From contig NZ_CP195158.1 of NCBI RefSeq assembly GCF_051200825.1, forward strand, positions 3,224,001 to 3,288,000: a DNA stretch of 64,000 nucleotides, read 5' to 3'. The translations under genes were made by a program, and so were the position numbers. Positions 8,468 through 17,451 of this stretch are shown one piece after another; position 1 is the stretch's first letter; every line of letters begins with the position of its first letter. Below the pieces are notes generated by a model. The model did not search any database and had not been told where the DNA came from. It was given only the letters and a program-made list of their open reading frames with translations. This DNA comes from Formosa sp030427735 (GTDB taxonomy: Bacteria > Bacteroidota > Bacteroidia > Flavobacteriales > Flavobacteriaceae).

Positions 8468-8523
8468 AATTGTTAACTACATAAAGCATATTGTGTCAAA
8501 AATGCTTTATCTAGTTAACAATT
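8468..8523. repeat. 22-bp inverted repeat upstream of the AAA ATPase gene
   Basis: The arms are 8468-8489 and 8502-8523. The left arm begins AATTGTTAACTA and ends ATAAAGCAT; the right arm is its reverse complement with one mismatch (21 of 22). The loop is 12 bases. It lies between the selO stop and the ATPase start, both on the minus strand. After the stem on the minus strand there is no continuous T-run, so a standard terminator is not the best fit. An operator, RNA structure or small mobile-element remnant are alternatives. Confidence 0.75.
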
Positions 8524-8540
8524 AACAACTATTCAAAAGT

Positions 8541-10109
8541 CTATGAACTACAAGACAACATCGAACAACCTACTTTGTGTCGTGCCCATTCGGGGCGTTT
8601 GGCAAACCATTTTTCATATTTTGGTTGCTCGTCGTAAGGCTGTTTTAGTAGTTGATATAATTCGTCTATCAAACTGTAATCACTTTTTTCGGCAGCATCT
8701 ATAGCGAGTTGCGCCATGTAATTTCGAAGCACATATTTGGGATTAACGCTGTTCATAAATGTAGCGCGCTCGGCATCGGAAATGAGTTCCTGCTGAAGGC
8801 GTTTTGCATATTGTTGAAACCAAGCATTCCATTTTTCGGCAATCTCTATGTTTAATTCTGACTGATAAAATGCATCTTGAATAATTTGCAGACCGTTTCC
8901 GGATTTATCCTTTTCAAATTTCGCGAGGTTTCTAAAAAAGATTGTCATATCGGTTTCCGTTAACAACAAACAATCTTCCAGATTTTGAATCAATTGTAAA
9001 TCGTCATCTAATTCTGTTTGTAATCCTAATTTCGACCGCATCATCTGTAAAGATTGTGTTTCGAAATCAGTTTTATAGTCATCCAAAACAGTTTGTAATC
9101 CATCTGCTTCTTCTATCAACAGATACAAAGCATTAGCCAACTGATACAGATTCCACAACCCAATATTAGGCTGATTGCCGTAACGATATCTTTTATGCTG
9201 ACTATCGGTGGTGTTTGGAGTCCATCCAAAATCAAAACCTTCCAACCAACCGTAAGGTCCGTAATCGATGGTCAATCCTAAAATAGACATGTTATCGGTA
9301 TTCATTACGCCATGCACAAAACCAACACGTTGCCATTCGATAATTAGTTTTAATGTACGCTCAGAAACCGCTTTAAAAAACTGAACATAAGTCGCCTTTG
9401 AAAGCGTGCCTAACTCTGGATAAAACTGATTAATCGTATAATCGACTAAAGTTTTTAATGTTGCTACATCTTGTCTAGCCGCAAAAATTTCAAAATTCCC
9501 AAAACGCAAAAAACTAGGTGCCACACGACATACCACGGCACCTTTTTCGTAAGCCGCGTTGCCGTTATACAACATATCCCGCAACACCTGATCGCCTGTT
9601 AAAGCCAAAGACAGCGCGCGCGTGGTTGGCACTCCTAAATGGTACATGGATTCACTACACAAATACTCACGAATAGACGATCGTAGAACAGCTAAACCAT
9701 CAGCCGTTCTAGAATACGGTGTTTCGCCAGCACCTTTAAGTTGTAGTGCCCAATGGTGCTCTTTATATGTAATTTCGGTAAGATTTATGGCGCGTCCATC
9801 GCCTAATTGTCCTGCCCAGTTTCCAAACTGATGTCCGCCGTAACACATAGCATAGGGGCGCGTATTGGGGAGCACTGCATTACCTGTAAACACCTTTAGA
9901 AATTCCTCCGACTCACTTTCAGCTTTTGAAATACCGAGCGTCTCCAACATGTCATCAGACACATGTAATAATTCAGGATTACTTGTTGCTTTAGGGCTTA
10001 CGTACGAAAAACAGGATTCTGTAACCTGTCGCCGCGTATTTTCCGCAATCGGATCGGCGGGCAAATTCGCTGTAAAGGTATCGTTTATATGGTTTTTAAA
10101 AGTTTTCAA
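8541..10109 (-). CDS. selO: Protein adenylyltransferase SelO (YdiU/UPF0061)
   Basis: SelO is a pseudokinase-fold enzyme that transfers AMP from ATP to serine, threonine or tyrosine of target proteins, linked to redox homeostasis. The family signature CYGGHQFGNWAGQLGDGRA is seen at about residues 89-107, followed by LQLKGAGETPYSRTADG and RSSIREYLCSE. VHGVMNTDNMSILGLTIDYG, with the metal-binding Asn and Asp, is also present. At 522 residues it is full length. The C-terminus ends in GCSMLSCSS; bacterial members have cysteine here where animal SelO has selenocysteine. It lies 158 bases downstream of msrB-msrA on the same strand. Confidence 0.95.
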   Translation of the reverse strand: MKTFKNHINDTFTANLPADPIAENTRRQVTESCFSYVSPKATSNPELLHVSDDMLETLGISKAESESEEFLKVFTGNAVLPNTRPYAMCYGGHQFGNWAGQLGDGRAINLTEITYKEHHWALQLKGAGETPYSRTADGLAVLRSSIREYLCSESMYHLGVPTTRALSLALTGDQVLRDMLYNGNAAYEKGAVVCRVAPSFLRFGNFEIFAARQDVATLKTLVDYTINQFYPELGTLSKATYVQFFKAVSERTLKLIIEWQRVGFVHGVMNTDNMSILGLTIDYGPYGWLEGFDFGWTPNTTDSQHKRYRYGNQPNIGLWNLYQLANALYLLIEEADGLQTVLDDYKTDFETQSLQMMRSKLGLQTELDDDLQLIQNLEDCLLLTETDMTIFFRNLAKFEKDKSGNGLQIIQDAFYQSELNIEIAEKWNAWFQQYAKRLQQELISDAERATFMNSVNPKYVLRNYMAQLAIDAAEKSDYSLIDELYQLLKQPYDEQPKYEKWFAKRPEWARHKVGCSMLSCSS

Positions 10110-10218
10110 AATTTAAATTGGATTGTACATTATTGAATTTTAACAGCTACCTTTCAGCTTATTGGAGTAATCTAATTTGGTTAGTTTCGGATTAGAAACG
10201 GTTATCATAGTTGTTGAG

Positions 10219-10239
10219 ATTCTGTGTCAAGCACAGAAT
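10219..10239. repeat. Short palindromic repeat between msrA and selO
   Basis: ATTCTGTG and CACAGAAT pair around TCAAG. There is no T-run on either side, so it is unlikely to be a terminator. The form (GAGATTCTGTGTCAAGCACA) looks like a dispersed REP-like repeat of flavobacterial genomes, but only this copy is in the window. Confidence 0.5.
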
Positions 10240-10267
10240 GACAAACTAATTAGCTTCTTAAGTAGCC

Positions 10268-10807
10268 TCATTTCAATTTATCGGCGTGCATCTGTCGTAA
10301 TTTCTGCAATTTTGGATTAATAACGACACTGCAATAGCCCTGTGTTTTATTATTCTCGTAATAATTTTGATGATATTCCTCGGCTTCAAAAAATTTATCT
10401 AGCTGACTGATTTCAGTAACAATTTCATCATCAAAATACGGATTCAATTTTTCAATAACGTGCTCGGCAATTGCTTTTTGAGCTTCATTATGATAAAAAA
10501 TTACAGAACGATACTGTGTACCTACATCGGCACCTTGGCGATTTAATGTTGTTGGGTCGTGACTAGTAAAAAACACCGTTAATATCGTTTCAAAAGAAAT
10601 ACTATTAGCATCAAATGTAATTTGAACCACTTCGGCATGCCCTGTTAACCCCGAACAGATTTCACGATACGTTGGCACTCCTGGCACCGTTCCGCCAGAA
10701 TATCCAGAAACTACTTTTTCAACGCCTTTCAGCTGTAAAAACACAGCTTCCACACACCAAAAACATCCGCCACCCACGGTAGCCACTTCTATTTGTTTAC
10801 CCTTCAT
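10268..10807 (-). CDS. msrA: Peptide methionine-S-sulfoxide reductase
   Basis: MsrA reduces the S-epimer of methionine sulfoxide in proteins. The active-site motif GGGCFWCVEAVF is at about residues 13-24, with VVSGYSGG and HAEVVQITFD following. LNRQGADVGTQYRSVIFYHN and AEEYHQNYYENN are also present. At 179 residues it is a typical single-domain enzyme without signal peptide, so cytoplasmic. Its start overlaps the end of msrB by 11 bases, implying coupled translation and the same transcript. Confidence 0.95.
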   Translation of the reverse strand: MKGKQIEVATVGGGCFWCVEAVFLQLKGVEKVVSGYSGGTVPGVPTYREICSGLTGHAEVVQITFDANSISFETILTVFFTSHDPTTLNRQGADVGTQYRSVIFYHNEAQKAIAEHVIEKLNPYFDDEIVTEISQLDKFFEAEEYHQNYYENNKTQGYCSVVINPKLQKLRQMHADKLK

Positions 10808-11252
10808 TTTCCTTTTCTAAAATTATAGATTCCGAATTTACACAATACCGTAACCCACTGGGTTCTGGTCCGTCTGGAAATACATGTCCTAAATGAGCAT
10901 CGCAGGTATTACACATAATTTCTACCCGCACCATACCAAAACTGGAATCTTTTTCGTATTTAATTGCATTTGGTGTTATAGGTTGTGTAAAACTAGGCCA
11001 ACCCGAACTGGAATTGAATTTTATAATAGAATCGAATAATGGCGTTCCGCAACATACACAGCTGTACTTACCTGAATCGAAAGCCGAACATAAAGCCCCA
11101 GAATGTGGTGCTTCGGTACCTTTTTGCCTTGTAATTCTAAACTGTTCTGGTGTTAATTGTGCCTGCCAGTCTTTATCCGATTTTTCAATGCGCTTTTCAG
11201 GCTGCGGATTGCCATTAACCGCAAAATCGATAATGTGTTTCCATGTTAGCAT
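10797..11252 (-). CDS. msrB: Peptide methionine-R-sulfoxide reductase
   Basis: MsrB reduces the R-epimer of protein methionine sulfoxide, complementing MsrA. The zinc ligands are the two CxxC pairs, CVCCGTPL and CNTCDAHLGHVF. The catalytic cysteine is in GLRYCVNSESI near the C-terminus. The substrate-binding SSGWPSFTQPI is also seen. The 151-residue protein has no signal peptide. An N-terminal extension (LTWKHIIDFAVNGN) precedes the usual domain. It is the first gene of an msrB-msrA pair. Confidence 0.94.
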   Translation of the reverse strand: MLTWKHIIDFAVNGNPQPEKRIEKSDKDWQAQLTPEQFRITRQKGTEAPHSGALCSAFDSGKYSCVCCGTPLFDSIIKFNSSSGWPSFTQPITPNAIKYEKDSSFGMVRVEIMCNTCDAHLGHVFPDGPEPSGLRYCVNSESIILEKENEG

Positions 11253-11322
11253 ACATTCTTTTTTTAGGACTATTATTTAGTCGGATTGCGTTTACAAAAC
11301 TAACTGTATTCTGACTTTCTCT

Positions 11323-12846
11323 CTATTTTCTGATAAGAATTTTATATTCCCAAGGCTTTAAATGTACCGTCCCATTTTCCATCTTAAAATCGGTGTTAGC
11401 CATATAATCTAAATACGATGCCTTCATGATTTGAAAGCTTTGGGGCTGCGAAGAAAAATTCCCTAAAAATGCGATACTATTTTTACCTTTATTTCGCGTA
11501 ACGTACAACACGTTATCATTCCCTGTATCGAACTTTAAAGATGATGCCTTTTTCTTCCCGCCATTTAAAGCTGGATTAGTAGCTTTTAACTGCCCTAGTT
11601 TTTCTAGTACAGCCCACATTTTCCCTGAAGTTCTACCAATAGAATCTTTCTCAAAAAACTTTAAACGGTGATCTAAATCGTATTCCTGCCCCGAATAAAT
11701 TAATGGCATGCCAGGAACAATATAACTGTACGCCAGCATTAATTCAGACGCATCGCCCATGCGCTCTGTAACCGTACCGTTCCATGAATTCTCGTCGTGA
11801 TTGGTAACAAAGTTCATTAAAATATCGTCAGACTCATAATCGGAAAACAACTTGGTTTCATAGTTTTCCCAGTCGGTTATTTTCTTTTTACCCTGAGCAA
11901 TATCATTCATTAAAGCATGGCCTTTCCAGGCATACACCATATCGAATAAATTAGCTTTCAACAATTCTGGCTCTTCTGCTTCGGCAAGCATAAACAACGG
12001 TTTTTCCTGGCGTAATTCTGGAATAGCAATTTCCCAGAAATCCAAGGGAACAGATCCCGCCACATCGCATCTAAACCCATCAACGCCTTCTTGGGTCACC
12101 CAATACTTCATATCGGCAATCATCGCTTTCCGCATATCGGGGTTGTCGTAATTCAAGTCGGCAACATCGGCCCAACCCGCAAGAGTGCCATCATTATTTA
12201 GAGCTTCCGAAATTTCTCCAGACTTATCTTTGGTATAATAGTCTGGATGTTCTGTAATCCACTTATGATCCCACCCTGTGTGATTAGGCACCCAATCCAG
12301 GATAACATACATATTGTTGTTGTGAGCCGTGGTAACCAGATTTTTAAAATCCTGTAAGGTTCCGAATTCTGGATTTATTGCGGTATAATCGGAAACCGCA
12401 TAGTAACTCCCCAGCATTTTAGCACGTTCTTTAGGATCTTCAATCTCACTTGCAAATCCGCCACCTGTTGCTTTTCTTTTCGTTTCAGAAATTGGAAAAA
12501 CCGGCATCAACCAGATAATTTTTACACCTAGAGCTTTTAATTTTGGAATATCTGCGGTAAACGTATTAAATGTACCTTCTGAAGAATACTGCCGAATGTT
12601 AGCTTCATAAATGACAGCATTTTCCATCATAGCATCCGATACCGGAGCAATTTCGTTGGTCGATGCTACGACATAGGGTTTATCTTGATCGACATTAATG
12701 CTTGTCGTATCAGCTTCAATTCCTGAAGCCCCAACAGGTGCTTCTTCAGAATGAATACCATCTAATTCTGGAGTTGTCTTACGGGTTTCGTTTTTACAAG
12801 CCACTAAGAATAGCATTGCGCTTGCGAACACATAAATTCTTTTCAT
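11323..12846 (-). CDS. GH13 alpha-amylase-family lipoprotein
   Basis: A 507-residue secreted enzyme of the starch locus. A lipobox ending LVAC at residues 14-17 predicts membrane anchoring. The GH13 catalytic barrel starts at VIYEANIRQYSSEGTF. ILDWVPNHTGWDH is conserved region I, VDGFRCDVAG has the nucleophile Asp, FMLAEAEEPEL the acid/base Glu, and NFVTNHDENSW the third Asp. A short C-terminal beta domain ends the protein. It is the last gene of the minus-strand maltodextrin operon, 68 bases after the preceding GH13. Exact linkage specificity is not evident. Confidence 0.92.
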   Translation of the reverse strand: MKRIYVFASAMLFLVACKNETRKTTPELDGIHSEEAPVGASGIEADTTSINVDQDKPYVVASTNEIAPVSDAMMENAVIYEANIRQYSSEGTFNTFTADIPKLKALGVKIIWLMPVFPISETKRKATGGGFASEIEDPKERAKMLGSYYAVSDYTAINPEFGTLQDFKNLVTTAHNNNMYVILDWVPNHTGWDHKWITEHPDYYTKDKSGEISEALNNDGTLAGWADVADLNYDNPDMRKAMIADMKYWVTQEGVDGFRCDVAGSVPLDFWEIAIPELRQEKPLFMLAEAEEPELLKANLFDMVYAWKGHALMNDIAQGKKKITDWENYETKLFSDYESDDILMNFVTNHDENSWNGTVTERMGDASELMLAYSYIVPGMPLIYSGQEYDLDHRLKFFEKDSIGRTSGKMWAVLEKLGQLKATNPALNGGKKKASSLKFDTGNDNVLYVTRNKGKNSIAFLGNFSSQPQSFQIMKASYLDYMANTDFKMENGTVHLKPWEYKILIRK

Positions 12847-12914
12847 TTTGGGTGGTTTTTATTTAAATTATTCTGTAAAATATTACAGCAATAACACCCT
12901 AAATTTATGCATTT

Positions 12915-14591
12915 TTAACGAGCTATTTCTAAAAGCACCGTATCGAATTCTGAATTTACACTAACCTTTCCATTCTCAACAATAAAGGACTGTCCGGAGT
13001 AAGCATCGCGAACCATAGTGCCTTCTGAAAAAATATTAGACACAGGAATATCTTTTACGCCCACATTCAAATCTAAAGCGACAACAACCGCATCTTTAAA
13101 AGCGCCTTGCTCTAAAGTTCGGGCAAACACATAAGGTGCTTCTGAAAGCATTTTATGTCTACCCGCACCAATAGCTGGATGCGTGGCTCTAAATTTCCCC
13201 AATGTCTGCCAATGCCCCAAAACCTCTTGAGTTTTCGAATCGGTTTTAATGGCATCCCAATTCATAAAAGAACGCAAATTAGCATCGCCAACCGCATTTT
13301 TAACCTCTAGTATTCTTGCTGATTCGTCTCCGTAATAAATTTGGGCAGCTCCAGGAGATAACAGTAAAAACTCTGCCGTTTCCTTAGTTTTTTCGCGTTT
13401 AGCATCGAACGGCTGACCATCGTCATGAGAGCTTAAATAATTTAACACACTATAACCGTTTAAATTACCATGAAGTAATGAATCGTACTTTTTAAACAGG
13501 TTTTCTTTACTTAATTGCGAGGCATCCCATTTAAATTCAAAATTGATTAGACTTTGAAAGGCTTTATCGAAATAGTCTACTTTTTTATCACCAAAATCGA
13601 ACGCATGACCAGCGCTAATACCATAGTTATAAACCTCACCAACCAAATAGAAGGAATTATCGTCTAGAACTTTATCAGGATTATTTAATTTGAAATTTGC
13701 AAAAGCGTCATCACACACAGTTTTAAATTCCTGCCACACATACGGCTCGGTGTGTTTAACCGTATCTACACGAAAACCATCTATACCGAATTCAATAATA
13801 TAATCTGATAACCATTTCATGATATAAAACCGAGTCGCTCTAGGGTATCCCGTCTTCTCGAAAAAGGTATTTAACGATGATATTTCCTTATCGTATCGCC
13901 CTTCTTGTTTCCACTTTTCAACAAGTTGGGGAGGTAATTCTACATTATCATTACCCTCTGTTTTTATATCTGGTAAATTTTCTACCAATGTACAGGTTAC
14001 AGTGCTATCAAAATCGGTGTAGTCGCAGGCAGGACCTGTTCGCACCCAATCGTCTGGCCAAACAGGATCCTTATCCGTTACTGGCCCAGTGTGATTAACA
14101 ACAGCATCCAACACAATACGAATGCCGTGTTTATGAGCGACTTCTACCAAACGATGTAAATCGGCTTTTGTCCCAAAATTCGGATCTAAATTCGTCCAGT
14201 CTTTCGTCCAGTAGCCATGAAAACCATAAGTTAACCCCGTCCCTTCATCGGTTCCGCCATGAATTTGCTCCACGATCGGTGTCATCCAAATGGCATTAAC
14301 TCCTAAATCGGAGAAATATCCGTCTTCAATTTTCTGAATCACGCCTTTAATATCTCCACCTTCAAACCCGCGAAGTACTCCTGTGTTTTTATTTCGACCA
14401 AAATTAACATCGTTAAGAGGGTCTCCATTGTTAAACCTATCGGTTAATAAAAAGTAAATGGTAGCAGCATCCCAAACAAAAGGCACTTTTACCTCCTTCG
14501 CAGGCGTTTCAACAACACTTTGTTTTGATTTATTTTGACATCCTAAAAGCATAATTCCTGAAATTAAAACGGAGAGTACTGTTCGCTTCAT
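12915..14591 (-). CDS. GH13 alpha-amylase-family lipoprotein (SusG/cyclomaltodextrinase-like)
   Basis: The 558-residue protein has a lipoprotein signal (MLLGC, Cys about 18) and a full GH13 barrel. FLLTDRFNNGDPLNDVNFGR is the calcium-site opening, followed by AVNHTGPVTDKDPVWPDD. FGIDGFRVDTVKH carries the nucleophile Asp, FYLVGEVYNYG the acid/base Glu, and VLNYLSSHDDGQPF the stabilising Asp. All catalytic residues are present. The signal predicts periplasmic or surface location. It starts one base after the upstream GH13 gene ends, so the genes are co-transcribed. Confidence 0.92.
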   Translation of the reverse strand: MKRTVLSVLISGIMLLGCQNKSKQSVVETPAKEVKVPFVWDAATIYFLLTDRFNNGDPLNDVNFGRNKNTGVLRGFEGGDIKGVIQKIEDGYFSDLGVNAIWMTPIVEQIHGGTDEGTGLTYGFHGYWTKDWTNLDPNFGTKADLHRLVEVAHKHGIRIVLDAVVNHTGPVTDKDPVWPDDWVRTGPACDYTDFDSTVTCTLVENLPDIKTEGNDNVELPPQLVEKWKQEGRYDKEISSLNTFFEKTGYPRATRFYIMKWLSDYIIEFGIDGFRVDTVKHTEPYVWQEFKTVCDDAFANFKLNNPDKVLDDNSFYLVGEVYNYGISAGHAFDFGDKKVDYFDKAFQSLINFEFKWDASQLSKENLFKKYDSLLHGNLNGYSVLNYLSSHDDGQPFDAKREKTKETAEFLLLSPGAAQIYYGDESARILEVKNAVGDANLRSFMNWDAIKTDSKTQEVLGHWQTLGKFRATHPAIGAGRHKMLSEAPYVFARTLEQGAFKDAVVVALDLNVGVKDIPVSNIFSEGTMVRDAYSGQSFIVENGKVSVNSEFDTVLLEIAR

Positions 14592-14592
14592 G

Positions 14593-16488
14593 TTACTGTA
14601 ATTTAAAAATAAAAGACTCCAACGGTCGTACAGATATTTTCGCCATAGCCCCCTGTTTTGAAACCGCTAATGTAGTCGTGTAATTATTGTACAATAAATC
14701 GTTTAACACATATTCTCCGTGCTTTAAGCCCCACGCTTCAACAATATGGGGCGGCAATTTAAATACAAATTCGGTGCCATAATGGGCATCAAAATTATTA
14801 ACAATCAAAAGTTTTTCGTTATCACTCCAGCGGACAAAAGAAAATTGCTTCAGGCCGTAATGCTCGGTGTGATCTGTATTATAGGAATGCGTCTCGGCGT
14901 AATGCCCCATAAGCGCATCGCTGGAAATGGTTATATTTAACAAACGTTTATAAAAATCTCTTAACTCCAATTCTTCTGAGGTAGACTGGCCGCCATCAAA
15001 CTGTTTATTATTCACCCAACGTCGCAGAGTTGGCACACTACCATAATCGAAAATAGATGTTCTTGTAGGATCGCCAAAACCTAAATCTTCGGCTGCGGGT
15101 TCGCCCAATTCTTGTCCGAAATAAATTAAAGTTGGCGATGTGCTAATGGTTGCCGACACCACCATTCCAGGCTTAGCCGTATTAGGATGACCTAAAAAAT
15201 CTGGACTGGCAATACGCTGTTCGTCGTGATTTTCTAGAAAATGTAGCATGTGATGTTCGATATCGCTCAATTCATTTTGAATCGGCACGATATAATCTGT
15301 TTTTCCATAGCCTTGCATAATATGCTTCAAGGTATCGTAAAGCTGTACCTTATCGTACAGATAATCCATTTTTCCTTTTTTGATATAATCGCGATACAAA
15401 CTCGGATTGTACACTTCGGCTAAAAGGAAGGCCTCTGGATTTTTCATTTTGATGGATGAATTCATATAACTCCAGAATTCTACTGGCACCATTTCGGCCA
15501 TATCGTAACGGAAGCCATCCACACCTTTATCTAGCCAATACAAGGCAATATCTTTAAATTTCACCCAAGAATCTGGAATGGTTTTATCCTTCCAAAACTC
15601 GAAATGTTTTTGATAATTTTCATTTTCAAAACCGTCTGGCAAACGATCAAAATCGTATTGACCATCTGGCGACACACCATAATTTATTTTTACTGTTTCG
15701 TACCAATCGTTAGCATCGGGTTGCGATAATCGCGAACCATTTCCAGTCCATTTGGCGGGATTTTCATCGAATTTCCCATCGGCTAAAGCATGTTTATCGC
15801 CTCCTAAAGGCTGATAACCATGATGCCATTCCGGTAATTTAAATGCTTCACCCGGATTGTAATAAAAATTATTATTGACGTGATAGGTTACCGTTGTATC
15901 ATCGTCTTCCCCAAAACTTGTTACGCCTTTTGGATTGGTAATGCTCTTATAATTTCGCGCCACATGATTCGGCACGATATCGATGACTACTTTTAAACCG
16001 GCTTTGTGCGTTCGTGTAATTAAAGCTTCGAATTCATCTAGACGTTTCGAAACATCTTCGGCCAAATCGGGGTTTACATTGTAATAATCCTTTACAGCAT
16101 ATGGCGATCCGGCGCGACCTTTCACCACATCGGGATCGTCGTTAGAAATTCCGAATTCGGTATAATCGGTAATCACATCGTGATGTGGCACACCCGTATA
16201 CCAGACATGCGTTACCCCTAAATCTTTTATTTCTTGCAATGCTATTGACGTAAAATCGTTGAATTTCCCAACCCCATTATCTTCAATGGTTCCCCAAGGC
16301 TTATTGGTTTGGTTTGTATTTCCGAACAAGCGTGTAAACACTTGGTAAACGACTTCTTTTCTTCGCAATGTATCTATTACTTCTGTGGTGTCTGAATTCA
16401 TAGATTCTGTTTTTTTAGGTTCTTTTTCACAACTTAAAAATACAAATAATATGAGCGAAACAGACAGTTTACAAACTTTAAACGTCAT
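14593..16488 (-). CDS. GH13 alpha-amylase-family lipoprotein, third paralogue
   Basis: A 631-residue GH13 enzyme with a lipoprotein signal (FVFLSC, Cys about 20). The barrel begins VVYQVFTRLFGNTNQTNKPW. IDIVPNHVARNYKS is conserved region I, VDGFRYDMAEM has the nucleophile, FLLAEVYNPSLY the acid/base, and LHFLENHDEQR the third catalytic Asp. A long insertion (about residues 180-300) follows region I. It is closest in style to oligosaccharide-acting GH13 enzymes of Bacteroidota rather than plain alpha-amylase. It lies 24 bases after the esterase gene in the same operon. Confidence 0.9.
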   Translation of the reverse strand: MTFKVCKLSVSLILFVFLSCEKEPKKTESMNSDTTEVIDTLRRKEVVYQVFTRLFGNTNQTNKPWGTIEDNGVGKFNDFTSIALQEIKDLGVTHVWYTGVPHHDVITDYTEFGISNDDPDVVKGRAGSPYAVKDYYNVNPDLAEDVSKRLDEFEALITRTHKAGLKVVIDIVPNHVARNYKSITNPKGVTSFGEDDDTTVTYHVNNNFYYNPGEAFKLPEWHHGYQPLGGDKHALADGKFDENPAKWTGNGSRLSQPDANDWYETVKINYGVSPDGQYDFDRLPDGFENENYQKHFEFWKDKTIPDSWVKFKDIALYWLDKGVDGFRYDMAEMVPVEFWSYMNSSIKMKNPEAFLLAEVYNPSLYRDYIKKGKMDYLYDKVQLYDTLKHIMQGYGKTDYIVPIQNELSDIEHHMLHFLENHDEQRIASPDFLGHPNTAKPGMVVSATISTSPTLIYFGQELGEPAAEDLGFGDPTRTSIFDYGSVPTLRRWVNNKQFDGGQSTSEELELRDFYKRLLNITISSDALMGHYAETHSYNTDHTEHYGLKQFSFVRWSDNEKLLIVNNFDAHYGTEFVFKLPPHIVEAWGLKHGEYVLNDLLYNNYTTTLAVSKQGAMAKISVRPLESFIFKLQ

Positions 16489-16512
16489 CGGAAATTTAAT
16501 TTTAGGTTATTA

Positions 16513-17448
16513 TTAAGACTTAAGTAAAAAGGTGATGGGAATATCTAAGCGTTTTTGCCAAGACAACTCGGAATGGTCTGTTCCTTCAAACTTTAAATTT
16601 TTAAAATTAGAATCGTCGTACCCTCCCTTCCTGAACAGCTGATTTACCGAATCTTCGAACGCGGGATAATATTTATCTAAGGTTTCAGTTCCAAAATCGA
16701 AATATAACTTATGCGTTTTGGGATTTGGCATATTGGCTTTTATATAGTCAAAAAAAGCCTTTGGAAATCCGAGTGACTTTTCGGGATCGCCTCCTGGCCA
16801 ATGCGTTGAAATGCAAGCCGCGCCTCCAAAAATTTCCGGATATTGGCAAATGGCATACCAAGACATCAGCCCACCCATACTCGACCCTGCCACAAATGTG
16901 TTCTCACGATCTGGGTACGTGGCATATTCCTTATCTATAAACGGTTTTATTTCCGTAACAATACATTTTAAATAATCGTCGCCTTTAAGTTTAAAATCAG
17001 GATTATCGTTTTTAGCATACGATAAAAACTCCGCTTTAGCATTGGTATTTAAATAAGTTATGGCCTGCTGCGGAAACAGATCGCCATATCTTAAATTGGG
17101 GATATTATGAATCCCGACTACAATAAAATCTTTTATTTTTTTTGATTTCATCAAATCCGAAGCTACCTCGTCGACTTTCCATTCCTGTTTATTCCAAGTG
17201 GTGGTACTATCAAACAACATTTGTCCGTCGTGCATGTACAACACCGCATATTGTTTATTTTTGGAATACCCATTTGGCAACCAGATATCTACTGCACGAG
17301 GTGTAATATATTTTGAAGGAAATTTGGCGATTCTATAGACTGTTCCAGATGAAATTTGCGCATAAGGCAATTCCAAAGCTTCAATATTTTGAGCCTTTAA
17401 ATTTATGCTAAAAAACATTACTAAAATGAATAACCATAAGCGTCCCAT
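16513..17448 (-). CDS. Secreted esterase of the alpha/beta-hydrolase (esterase D) type
   Basis: A signal peptide (LWLFILVMFFSINLKAQ) precedes a 311-residue alpha/beta-hydrolase. VLYMHDGQMLFD is the typical opening of this family, FVAGSSMGGLMSWYAI holds the nucleophile Ser, and EGTDHSELSW the catalytic His. It resembles enterochelin/feruloyl-type esterases. It is embedded in the maltodextrin operon, 3 bases after the SusA-like gene and 24 before the next GH13 gene. That position suggests it removes acyl or similar groups from imported glucans or glycosides; this is inference only. Confidence 0.85.
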   Translation of the reverse strand: MGRLWLFILVMFFSINLKAQNIEALELPYAQISSGTVYRIAKFPSKYITPRAVDIWLPNGYSKNKQYAVLYMHDGQMLFDSTTTWNKQEWKVDEVASDLMKSKKIKDFIVVGIHNIPNLRYGDLFPQQAITYLNTNAKAEFLSYAKNDNPDFKLKGDDYLKCIVTEIKPFIDKEYATYPDRENTFVAGSSMGGLMSWYAICQYPEIFGGAACISTHWPGGDPEKSLGFPKAFFDYIKANMPNPKTHKLYFDFGTETLDKYYPAFEDSVNQLFRKGGYDDSNFKNLKFEGTDHSELSWQKRLDIPITFLLKS

Positions 17449-17451
17449 ACC

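Noticed and set aside
8468..8523. The 22-bp inverted repeat as an ordinary selO terminator
   Set aside because: No continuous T-run follows the stem on the minus strand, unlike every other terminator in the window; it is kept as an unexplained repeat.
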